From: Cornus controversa
Lineage: Eukaryota > Streptophyta > Magnoliopsida > Cornales > Cornaceae
DNA: 64,000 nt
Reading direction: 5' to 3'
Assembly: GCA_026545225.1 (NCBI GenBank)
Contig: CM048845.1
Location: 15,469,001-15,533,000, forward strand
Shown here in pieces: positions 45,081 to 56,910 of the stretch (positions are counted from its first letter, which is position 1; each line of letters starts with the position of its first letter). Under the pieces are notes generated by a model, which saw nothing but the letters and a program-made list of their open reading frames with translations, was not told where the DNA came from and did not search any database. Both the position numbers and the translations under genes were made by a program.

Positions 45081-46150
45081 TAACTCTCAGTCAGATTGGG
45101 TTTGAAGATTCAGAAGTTGAGCAATCAGATGAAGAATAATGTGAGAGCAAGTTGCAAAAACATTTTGAGAAATTGCTAAAGGCTTATAATAAAAAATATG
45201 AGAAGTTGAAGTAGGTGAAAATTAAAAAAGAAACTTTGAAGTAAGAAAATGAAGAGCAATTCAAGTTAATTGAAGAAAAAAAAAACTGATATTCAAAATC
45301 TTCAAAGTAAAGTAAAGTTTCTCGAAAGCGAGGTAAGTTAAGCTATTTCTGTTAGAGATACTTTGGTTGCTAGAATTGATTTTATTGAGTTTGAATTAAA
45401 AAAATCACAAGAGAAATTGATTGCATTTACTTTTGGGCAGATTAAGCTTGATAGCATGATTAGTGTTAGCAAGTGTCATAGGCCTAGATTTTCTCGTGTG
45501 CGGCAGCCCCCGTACGACAGCCTTGCGTCCCTGCGCTATGGCTCAGCCTTACACGTCCTGCTTTATCATATATCACATGCTAATTGGTTTTGGCCTACTT
45601 TTGTCTTCTTTTGATATTGGTGAAATAAAGATGTATATAACTCTCAGTCAGATTGGGTCTGAAGATTTAGAAGTTTAGCAATTAGATGAAGAACTAATGA
45701 GAGCAAGTTGTAAAAACTTTTTGATAAATTGCTAAAGGCTTATAATAAGAAATATAAGAAGCTAAAGCAAGTGAAAATTGAAAAAAAAACTTTGAAGTAA
45801 GAAAATGAAGAGCAATTCAAGTTGATTGAGAAAAAAAAACTAATATTCAAAATCTTCAAAGTAAAGTAAAGTTTCTTGAAAGCGAGGTAAGTCAAGCTAT
45901 TTCTACTAGAGATACTCTTGTTGCTGGAATTGATTTTCTTAAGCCTGAATTGAAAAAATCATAAGAGAAATTGATTGCATTTACTTTTGGACAGATTAAG
46001 CTTGATAGCATGATTAGTGTTGGTATGTGCCACAGTCCTAGATTTTTGAACACACGACAGCTTTGTGGTGTTGTGCCCCTGGGCTATGGTTCAGCCTTAC
46101 ATGTCCTACCTTGTCATAGATCACATGCTGACTGGTTTCAGCTTACTTTG
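45055..46150 (+). repeat. ~555-bp tandem duplication inside E2
   Basis: The block from gatat.ggtgaaata.agatg (about 45055) to the tcacatgct.a.tggttt region recurs from about 45611 to 46150, at about 85% identity. Each copy ends in the GC-rich segment described separately. Confidence 0.8.
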
Positions 46151-46400
46151 GCCTCTTCAGGAGAACAACTCCAGTTCTCGACCAGTTTGTGCAGGGATGG
46201 CCAACTCCCTTCATAGTCAAGTCTCTGACTAGTGACAAGCTCCCCATACTATAGACAGGGGTCGCCTTGCCTAACTCTAAAATGACACCCCCGCACACCC
46301 CTTCTCTAGAACCATTCTCAGCCTTCTAAGTCCCCCTGCCAACCAACATGTGCATAGATTACATTGTCATAATAGGCTGAAACAACCCCTTTTAACAATA
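46020..46400 (+). other. GC-rich segment of unknown origin in E2, absent from E1
   Basis: About 370 bases of clearly higher GC (for example gacacccccgcacacccctt) lie between two pieces of gag-like sequence that are adjacent in E1. A shorter, diverged copy sits at 45476-45605 in the other half of the tandem duplication. I do not recognise the source. An organelle, host gene or other repeat are all possible. Confidence 0.6.
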
Positions 46401-46429
46401 AGCTTATAGGAGATAAGACTGGACTAGGT

Positions 46430-48300
46430 TTTGTTGGGTCATCATCTAAGGGTAAAACTATTTTTGATAAACCTAAGCTTCAAGTTGAGTCTATGCATGC
46501 TAATGTTGTGTCCAATGTGCTTCATTGTACTTTTTGTGGTAAGAATGGATATAGTCAACACTATTGCTATAAGAAGAGAAAATAGTCTAATTTTTATTTT
46601 CATGTGCATAATTCTTTTGCTAAGAATAAGGTTCATGATAGAAAGTCATATAATTGGAACAAGCCCTAAAATTCTCAAGCTAAAAAGAATTTAAATAAGA
46701 AAAAGAATGTTTCTATTTTTTCATAATATTTTCCTGATAGGTTGCATGTTAAAACAATTTAGATGAGAAAGGAAGATTTGGAGAAGTTTGTGTCTGTTGA
46801 TACTATAAGATTTATTCCTAATAGGTCTTTGGGTGTAAAACCCCATAACAAGGTCATTAGGACTTTTGTGGTCATGGATTGAAATTATGTTCATTATTTG
46901 TTTTTCATTAAATCATATCTTTTAGATTAGGGTTGGTTTTGTTCATTTTTTATGATAATCATGTGAATGTGGAAATCATATTTTTCTATAAAATAATATG
47001 AATTTTCTATATTTCTGTTTAAGTTCACTTTGATTTGTGATTGCATGATTGGGACACTTAGTATGTCAATGGATGAAGTACTTGAGTTTATGATCTAAGA
47101 ATTGATAACTAATGTGCTGTATTTATTTCTTTTTAGAGGTGAATCTTTTGAATCCATACAATTTGTGCACTAGTCCAACTCTGAGAGAAGTGATTAAAAA
47201 CTAATGTGAATTTGACTAGAGTACATTGTATGCGTAACATTGAAGGCTTAAATGATCAATGAAAAAAATGAAAAGAAAATACTTTATTTTTATTCAGCAT
47301 GAAAAAAATGAATAGCTGAAAATCTAAGAGAAAAGGAAAAGGCTACCTCCAGGATGTGTTCGAAACTGCCACTACGACATAAATCTTCAATGAGGTATTT
47401 TTTAAAGAAGTTGTTTTGAGGAAATAGTTGGCTGCCCGTAAGTATGAAAGCCACAGTCTTAGAAAAAAAAAATTAAAATTCAATGAAAAATAATTTGATT
47501 ATGTGTGGTTTTATTTACTTAACATCCAATGTATTTTAGAAGATGAATAAAAGGAATTTGATTAATTTTTGATGATGTTGGATTGCACACACACATGAAT
47601 TTATTGGATGAATTTCTAAATTTTTATAAATATTTGTGTATTATAAATTATGCTATGATTATGAAATTAATGATGAATTTTGTTGGCAAATTTATGGGTT
47701 TTAAAATTGTGGATTTGTGAATTTTCTTGAATTTTTGCAGAAATTTTAGAACTCATTGTTATTTTATGTGAAAATTTGGTTATAATGATTATATGATTGT
47801 TATATTTTTTAATTTAATATAAATAAAAATCCAAAAAAGATTAATCTATTTTTCTATTTTTTTAGGAATTTTTAGGCATTTTTTTTCAAAAAATTGCAAA
47901 AAGGGTCAAGGATGGTCAAAGTTAGTCAACAAACCAATTGGACCTCCTTGGACTGGTCCATGGAATAGGCCAGACGGGTCCATAGAGGCTTGGCCAGAGC
48001 AATTAAGTGGTCCAAGGAATAGGCCAGACTGGTCCACAGAGGCTCGGCCAGAGCATTTAAGTGGTGCATGTGTGCATTTGTTTCATTATGTGCTTACCTT
48101 CTCCTTGTGTGCCTTTCTCTCCCTATTTCTCTCACTTTGCCATAACTCCCATGATACCTTGTGCATGATATATTGCATCATTGTGATTAATATTTGTGGT
48201 TTATTTGGAGTTAAATTGGTGGAAGGGATTGATCATTGAAGTATTTGGGTTGATTTTGGGAGATTGAACTAATAAAGTTTCATTGAAGCTTGTGTTTTCA
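46430..48300 (+). other. E2 second zinc-knuckle region and AT-rich spacer
   Basis: 46490-46590 encodes HCTFCGKNGYSQHYCYK, a CX2CX4HX4C knuckle shared with E1. From about 46870 the sequence is a non-coding spacer collinear with 22.5-23.9 kb of E1. It ends with ggactggtcc-like palindromes at 47951-48035. There is no RT or integrase. Confidence 0.65.
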
Positions 48301-48329
48301 AACCTTGCACACCAAGTGTTTGTGAAAAT

Positions 48330-49475
48330 TCTCCAATGGCTCTTTACATTCCTATTCTGCATTCCTCTCATTGTGGCATTGGCCGGTGGCTTTAGGCGAC
48401 AAAGAGTTAATGTTTCTCTAACATCGGTAGGCAATATAATTTTCACGGAGAATCATTTTGATGATGAATGAATCTTTGATCACTATAGAAATGTGGTTGG
48501 TTGTAGGCTAATGAGATGTGAATGAAGCTTTGATTTGGAAAACATATAGCAAGGATATCATGTGGATTTTGTGTACTACTTCAGAGACAATGGTTGGGGT
48601 TCACTAGCTAAACTAGGCAAGGATTGTATTCCCGACATGGTTCGCTACTTCTATAGCAATATTCTTGCTTATAGTGACAATGAACTATGGATGACAGTGA
48701 AATGTTTTGGGATATAAATCAAAGTGACTACCCAATTAATTGCTAAGGTTATTAGAGTTCCAGAGGCACATAATGATATAATTTTTCCTTATCCAGGTAC
48801 TGAAGAGAACTGACCAAGCATGAAAGAAATCATTGGAAAGTTGTGTGAATCGAATAGTCCATTTCTTGCAAATAATGTTTCTAGTGCCTACATCACTGAC
48901 AATGTCTCTGCATTGAATTTGATTATCTCCTATATTCTTGACCCTCATTATCATAAGGGTTATTTTCCATGACATTGAGGTGAGATCATATATCACATTG
49001 TGAATGGTGATAGAATAAATGTGCCGGCAACTATTTTGAAGACTATGATTCAAGAGACAAACTCGAGGGTGACCAATGATTTGCCTTTTCTCTGATTGTG
49101 ATGAAAATTCTTAAGGTAAAGAATATTTATATTCCTTCAAATGCTCTAATGATGAAGCCAAAAGGAAAGTTAATTCACAGTTTCAAATGTTAAGTCTTCA
49201 ATTATTAACAAGATGAAGGAAAGAGCTTAAAAGGAAGTTGTAAGACATCATGTTGAGGAGGAGATTGTAGATGAAAGTGATAACAATGCTCCTATTACCA
49301 AACTTTATGTTCCAGATTCGAATCGTACTTTGACTGCTAGACAATACAATCAATTCATGAAGGGGTTGGAAAAGTACTTGAAGAGGAAATTTTCAAAGCT
49401 TGAAGCATTGATTAGGAGAGCCCTTCCTGAAACTTTTGGAGTTCATGATGATAATGATGATGATAAGGATTAGGT
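48330..49475 (+). pseudogene. Plant-transposon-protein-like ORF of E2, broken
   Basis: Recognisable segments are GFRRQRVNVSLTSVGNIIF (48391), FRDNGWGSLAKLGKDCIPDM (48582), the YITDNVSALNLIISYILDPH segment (48890) and the C-terminal YVPDSNRTLTARQYNQFMKG (49306) ending in an aspartate-rich tail. It is collinear with the E1 ORF. Function unknown. Confidence 0.6.
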
Positions 49476-50104
49476 CTTGGTGGTTTATACTTAGTTTCTG
49501 TTTTGCTAGACTTTGAGTAGTTAGTTCTATTTATGTCTAGACTTGATGGTTGAACTTGTTATGTTTTATGTTTTTATTTGCTTAGACATATTATGATATA
49601 TGCTTTCTATATTTCTTTTATATTCTATGCTGATGTGTAACACTCCATCATTTTGGTACTTTACCTTATATATTTGATTGGAGATTATATCTCACTTAAT
49701 CATGTGTTGATTTATTCTCTTTTGTTCTCATTATTTTTACATTGTTAATTTGTTCCAAAAAGAGGGAGACTTATATAGGTGCTTTGACAAAGAGGGAGAT
49801 ATATGTTTTCTTTGAGACATATGGGGAGATAGTATATTTCATTGGTTAGATGATTAAGAGGGAGTTTAGAGATGATTTTATGATACTTGTTATCATTATA
49901 TTTTCTTGATTAAGCTTTTTCACGTAGTGTTGTTTGCATTTGTGCATATTTTACAAGTTTGGCAGACACTACACATGAAGTTTGAAAGCTTGCTCATGAT
50001 GCTCTGAGATCTTTAATTTATATTTCTTTGTATTTGGGACATATTGTAATTTGATGTTTCTAGTAGTTAGGTTAAAATTGTCTAGGTTGATTTTGTCACG
50101 AAAT

Positions 50105-51450
50105 TGTCAAAGGGGGAAATTGTGACGTATATTTTTGTAATTGGCAATCTTTGATGTCAAACCACATATGATCAAGTAATGTCCTTTGAGTTATATTCTT
50201 GTCATTCATCATGTAATTGAAGTCTCAGAGTGATCATAAAGTTTTACACAGACCATGCAAATGTTCTTCAAAGGATAAAACTTGAATTTTCTAAAGAAGC
50301 AATCAATGGTCTGAACAAGGATTCGATCGATTGAACTTTTGAGATGGTTTTGAGTGCATGAGGACATCGTTGATCACATATGAGAGTCACGTAGTCCAGC
50401 TAAAGTGGTGAAGACACATATATTTCAAAACGGGAAGTCTTGACCTTAAAAAGAAGGGGTTTTAAGCATATTTGGACATTTTTCAAGGTTAGACCAGTCC
50501 AGAGATTAGCTGGACCGGTCCATGGGGTCTCAGTATCTCACGTAGATATTCCAACAGGGTTGAACCAATCCAAGAAAAGGCTGGACCGGTCCATGAATTC
50601 TGGTCTGCGAGATTTAGCGTGTTTTGTCCAGTTTTGACCCAAACTTTTCTAAAACGTGGGGACTTGTTTTCTATTGGATTTTGACTTATTTTTCTAGGAA
50701 AATTAAGATTTTTAATCTCTATAAAAATCTCATATAGTTTATCTTTCATTAAGCTTTCTATTGAACAGAAATTCATATTTTTGAGAGAGAAAGCATTGAG
50801 ATATTTTTTTAGCAAATGAGTTTTTCCTTTAATTCTTTGTTTATATTTTTGAGAGCACACACATATTCACTAAGTGATTTAGGGTGTCTCTATTTGCTTA
50901 ATCAACTATTCGAAGACTGTATTGAATATTTCTTTGTGATCAAGTTATTGGATTGGTTTATTCTACAATTGTTACATTGGTGAGGAAGAAGAAGAAGATC
51001 GAGCTACGAAGGGGATATAAATCTTGTTGAGTGTTCGTGTTCTTCCAGTTACCCTTTTGAGATAATTTTGACATTAGCCAAAAATTTACAATAGTTGGAC
51101 GAGATAGTCGCAATTATAAACCTGAGGTGTTCCGCATCAGATTTCTTATTAGAGTGGAGTCGGTGTGAGTCTGGGACAGAGTCTGTTATACTTTGCTTCG
51201 ACAATAGTGAATTTGCTTCTTCGGGCTACAAAGCCTCAGCTGTGGTTTTTTTTCAATTTGGGTTTTCCATGTATATCTGGTACATTTTTTACTTTACTAC
51301 ACTTTATTTTATTTACTTTTTTTGTGGGATTGCTCAAAATTTTAATTGGACTTAAAATTGGATAATCTGAAATATTATGCAAAAAGCGAGTAAACCTAAT
51401 GAGATTTTAAATCTAACTTTTCCAGCCACTTTCGTATGGCACAACTCACA
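50105..51450 (+). repeat. Polypurine tract and 3' LTR of E2 (family X)
   Basis: caaagggggaaat (50108-50120) precedes TGTGACGTATATTTTTGT. The LTR runs to GCACAACTCACA at 51450. It carries gaccagtcca, ggaccggtcc and a second ggaccggtcc at 50494-50595. It is a sister of 19439-20752 in the opposite orientation. Confidence 0.85.
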
Positions 51451-53646
51451 CAATCAGCATCAGTGTAGGTGGTAATAGAACTATGCCCATTCTTATGCAT
51501 CTATATACCTGTTCCTGGTTATCCCTTCAAATACTACAAAATTTTATTTACATCATTCACGTGATTAACTTTTGGTGCATGCATAAATCTACTGACCAAA
51601 CTAACTACATATGAGATATCTTGCCAATTAATGGTTCAATAAATTAGTTTACCAACTAGTCTTTGAAATTGGACAACATCATAAAATAATTCACCTTTTT
51701 CACCAACATTGCTGCCACAATTAGTAAGAATGTTTGAACGTTTGACTTTCAATTTTCTAGTTTCCTGTAACAAATCTAACACGGACTTTCATTGATTAAG
51801 AAAAATGCCATGTTTTTAGTAGGCAATTTCTAATCCAAGAAAATGCTTTAAAACTCTCAAGTCTTTAATGAAAAATTACTTATGTAAAAGAGTCTCAATC
51901 TTTAATATTTCACCTCGATCATCACCAGTGATCACTATATCATTAACATAAATCAAAACAATTGTTGTACAAGAAATGCCTTTCTTGACAAACAGAGAAG
52001 GATCTACAGCACTCCCTTTTAGCCCATTGTTCATAAGAACAGAACTGAGCTTAGCATACCCAGCTTGTGGAGACCGTTTAAGCCAATATATAGCTTTTTT
52101 TCAATTTGCATACAAGATCGAATTTGAATTCTTGTGGGTGACCAGGAGGTACACATGTAAACATCTTCTTCTAAATCAATGTGCAAGAATGCATTTTTAA
52201 CATCCATCTGGAATAATTTTGAGTCTTGATTCACAGCCAAAGATTGGAGAATTCAGAATGTATTCATCTTCGCAACTGGTGCAAATGTCACTGTATAATC
52301 TTCTTCATATGTTTGAGTAAACCCTCTAGCAACAAGTGTCGCCTTATGTCGTTCCATAGTTCCATCACTATTATATTTGATTTTGTATACCCAAAGACAC
52401 CCAACTATTTTCTTCCTTGGAGGCAATCTAACAAGATCCCTCGTTTTAATCTCATCAAGGGCTTGTAATTCTTCTTTCATAGCATTTTTTCAAATTGGAT
52501 CGGAATTAGCTTCTTGAAAATTCTTTGGTTCTTGACCATTAGATACTACACTCAAGAAGGCTGAATAAGACTTATTAACATTATCATATGTCAAATAATC
52601 CTGCATAAGATAAGAGACAATATGATAAGTGAAAAAATCTTTCATTTTTTTTATAGGACAAGTCTCTTTAATCGATCTCCGTTGAGTTGGAGGTGTTGCT
52701 GCTATCTGAGGTATCGTCGATCATCTTTCTCAGCCACAAGAGCATATGACCTAATTTTCTCATATAAAGATTTTGGTTATGAATTCACAATCTTCTTCTG
52801 AGTTTCTTTGCATTAGATAATAGCACAAGTACTTGAAAATGGTGAAAGTATAGCATCCATAAAGCTATTACTCCTGATATTTTTATATTCTAGCTTAAGA
52901 CTATTGAGCAAAGAAATTTTTTTATCTTCTTTAGCCCTTTGCAAAAGAACCTTTGCATCAGTAGTATGTGGGTGATACATGTTCAATTCTTCCCACATCC
53001 TTTTTTCAAATTCCCAAGATGTTCACCGAAAGTCTTTTCACCTTGTTAAGTTGTTGAAATCTCAAGTTTGAGTTCAAAGTTGTGAGCGGCATTATTCTAA
53101 TTGTCCTATAAATCAGCAATTGATTCCTATAACTCCAGTGCCATGTTAGAAAAAGTAAAAAAATGAGCAATATGGGATTCCATTGAATTTAGTATCCAAG
53201 ATATAATAAACTAATCTTTGGAGATCCAATCTTCATATCTTTCATCAGTGGTTTTCGGATAAACTTTTGTTCCAGTGATTAAACCAATTTTTTTCTTGTC
53301 GTCGAGAGACAAGGTTATAGCCCTCAACCATTGTACATAGTTAATACCATTCAAGAGGAGTGATGAAAGCTTCCAACCAGGATTAAGGTCTAATTCTCCC
53401 ATTGATAAAGAGTGAAGAAAGAATCAGAAGTCAAAAGAAACAAATCAGAAAAGAACAAAAAAACTTGTTCCAATTAGAATTTTAGGGCTGAAGAAATAGA
53501 ACCAATGACTTTAAAGTCAATTTTGACCCCTCTACAAGTGTCGGAAGTAGCCCAAAACATTATCACACTTTTCGTGAAGGTGAGTGGAGAAAAGAATAAA
53601 AAAGAAGCAAATATTTACTGAATAGAAAATTAAATCAAAAGAACGT

Positions 53647-53658
53647 GCTTTGATACCA
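53647..53658 (-). other. Primer-binding site, tRNA-iMet type
   Basis: On the minus strand, TGGTATCAAAGC matches the initiator-Met site TGGTATCAGAGC except at one base and lies directly downstream of the LTR. Confidence 0.75.
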
Positions 53659-53660
53659 TA

Positions 53661-53968
53661 AAGAAACAAATAATGAAGAACATAAGATAATTTATGTGCT
53701 TCGACATGTTGCTTATGTGCACGGGAGAAGAGAGGAGATGTTCTTATTCAGTATATCTAAATAAAGATCACAATAGTATAATAAATAGATACAATCTTTC
53801 CCCAATTAGAAAAAATCAATGGCATCAATTAAGGACCATGATTTAAGAAAAATTACCATCAACAACTCACCATATTATATCAACTCATAAATAGAACAAA
53901 TCTCATAAATCTCTCTTCACTACTAACCCTATTGATCTCCCATCTGATCAGGCAACTAGTTCTTAACA
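53661..53968 (-). repeat. 5' LTR of the copia fossil
   Basis: On the minus strand it begins TGTTAAGAACTAGTTGCC and ends just before the primer site. It is about 308 bp, short as is usual for copia. Its start abuts the hAT sequence at 53969. Confidence 0.65.
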
Positions 53969-55500
53969 ATATTCATAGCAGAAAATGCCATATCCACGAC
54001 AATCACAGCTAGTAAGATCAACATCAATGTCACAAGAAAATGTGAGTTGCTCGGTGCGAAAGTGATTGCGAAAGTAATTCAAAACCTAAAGGAGGTGAAT
54101 AGGTTCATTTGTTCGCTTGCTTAGTTTTTCAGATTAATTTGATTTTAAGTCCAATTAACAATAATCAAACGAATAAAATAAATAAATAAAGTAAAGTGCA
54201 AGTAAGGTAAAGAAGGCACCATATATACGTGAAAAACCCATATCGGGAAAAAACCATAGGGGAGGCAGAAAGCCTCAGGAAACCAATCCACTATTATGAA
54301 GCAAAGTACAACAGAATTTGTCTCATACTCACACCCTTCTTCACTTTGACAAGAATTTGATACGAAACACCTCAGGCTTATAATTGCGACTTCAGATTCA
54401 TCTGCTACAGACTTCCGGCTAACGTCACGATCCTCACAAAAACGTTACTAAAAGAACAAAAATACTCAACAAGTATTTCATTCCCTTTATAGTGCGACAT
54501 GGTTCACTTTTCTTCTTCAGCAAGTAATAGAATAACCACAAATTCAATGCTCTGATCAACAAATAATTTGATGCAGTCTCTGAATAGCCAATAAGTAGAA
54601 GAACACCATCCTAAATGTCACTCGTGAATTATAGATGTGTGCTCTCAAAATATAGAAAAATATTTTCTCATAATTATATTGTAGAAGCTTTCTCTCTATA
54701 AAAATGTTAATTCTCAAAGCATATTTGTAGAGAAAACATAGATACGTATATGTAGGAAAGGGAGTCCTAATCTTACTTGGAAAACAAGTTAAAACTAATA
54801 TAGAATTCTCCTAGAAGTTTCAAACCCAATAGGAATCTTAATTTTTGTAAAAATTAATTTCCTATTTGGAACAGGCTAAGTAAGACCGGTGCCCAAAAAT
54901 AAGGACCGGTGGGACTTTTGATATTTCCTATAGAAACAAAACTACCAAACAAAGTTGGACCGGTCTTGGAAAATGGGGACTAGTCCTATTTTGAAAAACC
55001 CTAATTTTTTCCAGAATCCTTAGTTTTCCAAAATAGGCTCATAAATATAAAGTGCAATGTATCCTCATTATACTTACTTGTACTATATGATGTTTTCCTT
55101 TAAAGAACTATTCCCATCCACTTGTGTATCAGCTCGAAGATGTTGATGATTGATACAAAGAAATAAATAAAAAATTACAACTCCATTAATCTAGTTTTGA
55201 ACACTGAAATTTGCCAATTACAAAACTATATCTCACAGAAAATACACCAATTAATATACCTTATGTGTTTTTTTTTTCTCAACCATTCTTTTTGCAAAAC
55301 TAAAAATTTCTTTCAATCCCTCGAATTTAGTATTAGAGACCACATCAAGAATATAAGTCACAAATTAATCATCAAGTTCCATAAGCTTTGCTATCAAAGA
55401 CGGAGAATGAACCATCTAGGCATAGACATGCTACACAAAGAACTAATTCAACAATTGCCTCAATGAAACGACTCATTAGCTCTTGAAATTGCATATCTAA
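53969..55500 (-). pseudogene. hAT transposase C-terminal fragment (TTF type), split by a solo LTR
   Basis: On the minus strand, 55360-55245 encodes KFEGLKEIFSFAKRMVEKKK and then the residues HIRY. After the solo LTR, 54035-53969 encodes LILLAVIVVDMAFSAMNIVK. These match the end of plant TTF-type hAT transposases (consensus like ...LAKKLVETKKH..YPLVYRLI.L.L.LPVATA..ERAFSAM). The KTKLRNKMGDEFL part expected next is displaced by the copia LTR that starts at 53968 and is not seen elsewhere. The order of events is hAT first, then copia and the solo LTR. Confidence 0.72.
54041..55237 (-). mobile_element. Solo LTR of family X with exact 5-bp target duplication
   Basis: On the plus strand it starts TGTGAGTTGC and ends TATCTCACA, flanked by gaaaa (54036-54040) and gaaaa (55238-55242). 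It is the uninterrupted counterpart of the solo LTR at 12997-17152. It carries gaccggtgcc, ggaccggtgg, ggaccggtct and ggactagtcc at 54894-54990. Confidence 0.9.
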
Positions 55501-56109
55501 GTATTGCACCCCAGTTTTTCCTACAACACCTTCGTAGGAAAATGTTTATGTTGATGATATAAAGGAAGATTCTAATGGAAAAATAAGACTTTTAATGTGA
55601 CAAAATGTAATGAAGCCTTAGGAACACAGAATCGCCACCTAACATTGAGTTTTGTTTGCTAGCTAACCTAAAGTATGTGATAATAAATTCAATATGAGAA
55701 TCTTACGTACAAACATTCATGTGGTCTCTTGAAATAGATGAATAAATTTAGAGGTATGATAATATATGGGAAGGTGTTCGAAAGCCAACATATCTATCCT
55801 TATACATAGTTGCCATGATTTCACATGATTCTTTAAGTGTATGTGTGTGAGTGGTTGTATAATTTTGTGAGATTATTTATTACTTTAGCCTTTTTAAAAT
55901 GAGGTTATACTACTATGAAAACCCAAGCTCATGTGTTTTAGGCACAATGCATGTGCTTTATTAATCTATATGTTAAATCGCATAGAGTAACAATATAAAT
56001 TAAATTATTAGTAGATCACACAGATGTTAACTGTGAGAGATACATAATGCAACTAACGTAGTCTTAAAATTAGATAAAATAAATGAGTTTTATTAATGGA
56101 ATTGAATCT

Positions 56110-56225
56110 ATAGGTACCCTAAGGGGTTGGCTCAAGTGGATAAAGAACTTGGCCCTAGCGCTTATTAAACATTAGGTCTAAGGATCAAGTTCTCTTGAGT
56201 GCCAACAATTCTTTGGGAAACGGAA
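56110..56225 (+). mobile_element. tRNA-derived SINE
   Basis: TGGCTCAAGTGG at 56128-56139 is an exact match to the Pol III A-box consensus TGGCNNAGTGG with one base more. GGATCAAGTTCT at 56182-56193 is a B-box-like match about 42 bases downstream. The ends ccctaaggggttggctc and gtgccaacaattctttggg recall known plant SINEs of this type. There is no long A tail. Confidence 0.65.
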
Positions 56226-56419
56226 GGTGAACTTATCCATTAAACCCTAATGAACCAAAAATCCATCTAAATTATTGCAAAAGCTTAAATCACATACATG
56301 TACACCTATGTGTACAATCCAACCTCAACAAATCTCAATAGGCCCCACACATAATCACCCATGCACATCTAACATCATTTTAGACTGCATATTTTGATTA
56401 AACGAAATATGTCCTTCGA

Positions 56420-56640
56420 TCAATGGAAGTGATTATTTCACACAATCAAAACCCAATTTTCGTTCAATCGAAGTGTTCGATTAATTGGGGATGTATCAAA
56501 TTTTTATCGAGATCTTGCTGTAATTTGACCTACTTTTATCAAAATATTCTGATACTAGCATGCACAATCGAAGTCTTTCACACAATTGAAGTTGTGTTTT
56601 TGCACAATTGAGAATGTGTTGTTGCATAATTGAAATACCC
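56420..56640 (-). repeat. Palindrome array in the minus-strand gypsy LTR
   Basis: cacaatcaaaac, ttcgttcaatcgaag, gcacaatcgaagtc, cacaattgaagttgtg and gcacaattgag recur over about 220 bases. This matches the position and type of the array at 15782-16016 in the other gypsy LTR. Confidence 0.65.
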
Positions 56641-56910
56641 TTCGACTGAAATCCTGAATACGCCTCACTTAGTCTATTTTCATGCTCAATTTTCATTCTA
56701 ACACCTTAGAATAAATCATACTTTTTTCAAATTCCTTGGATACATCCATACAACTTTTACAACATAAATAAAATGCCACAATCTCACATTCTCATGCATT
56801 TGAATCAAATCACACATATCATTGATCACAAGTCCAATATCAACAAGTCCTCCTGATTTCCCATTCATAAATGATTCAAATCATACATTTAATTAAAATG
56901 GCCTTCCAAG

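Larger units (their letters stand above)
43878..51450 (+). mobile_element. Element E2: plus-strand relative of E1, gag + plant-transposon-protein ORF + 3' LTR, no pol seen
   Basis: Order on the plus strand: gag (43878-45080), a tandemly duplicated coiled-coil and GC-rich region (45055-46400), a second zinc-knuckle region (46430-46870), an AT-rich spacer, the transposon-protein ORF (48330-49475), the PPT and the 3' LTR (50121-51450). The 5' LTR is not seen. The right end lies in a minus-strand copia fossil (RNase H region), so E2 is younger than that copia. It is broken in many places. Confidence 0.75.
51451..53968 (-). mobile_element. Ty1/copia fossil: LTR, primer site, gag and RT
   Basis: Minus-strand order: LTR (53968-53661), primer site, gag (53402-52800) and RT/RNase H (52500-51451). 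gag shows the N-terminal LDLNPGWKLSSLLLNGINY and the MWEELNMYHPHTTDAKVLLQ segment. RT shows GCLWVYKIKYNSDGT, ARGFTQTYEEDYTVTFAPVA and QMDVKNAFLH. Sequence near 51480 belongs to RNase H. I did not recognise integrase. The element is broken, and its far end is cut by the E2 LTR. It was itself inserted in a hAT transposase gene. Confidence 0.8.
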
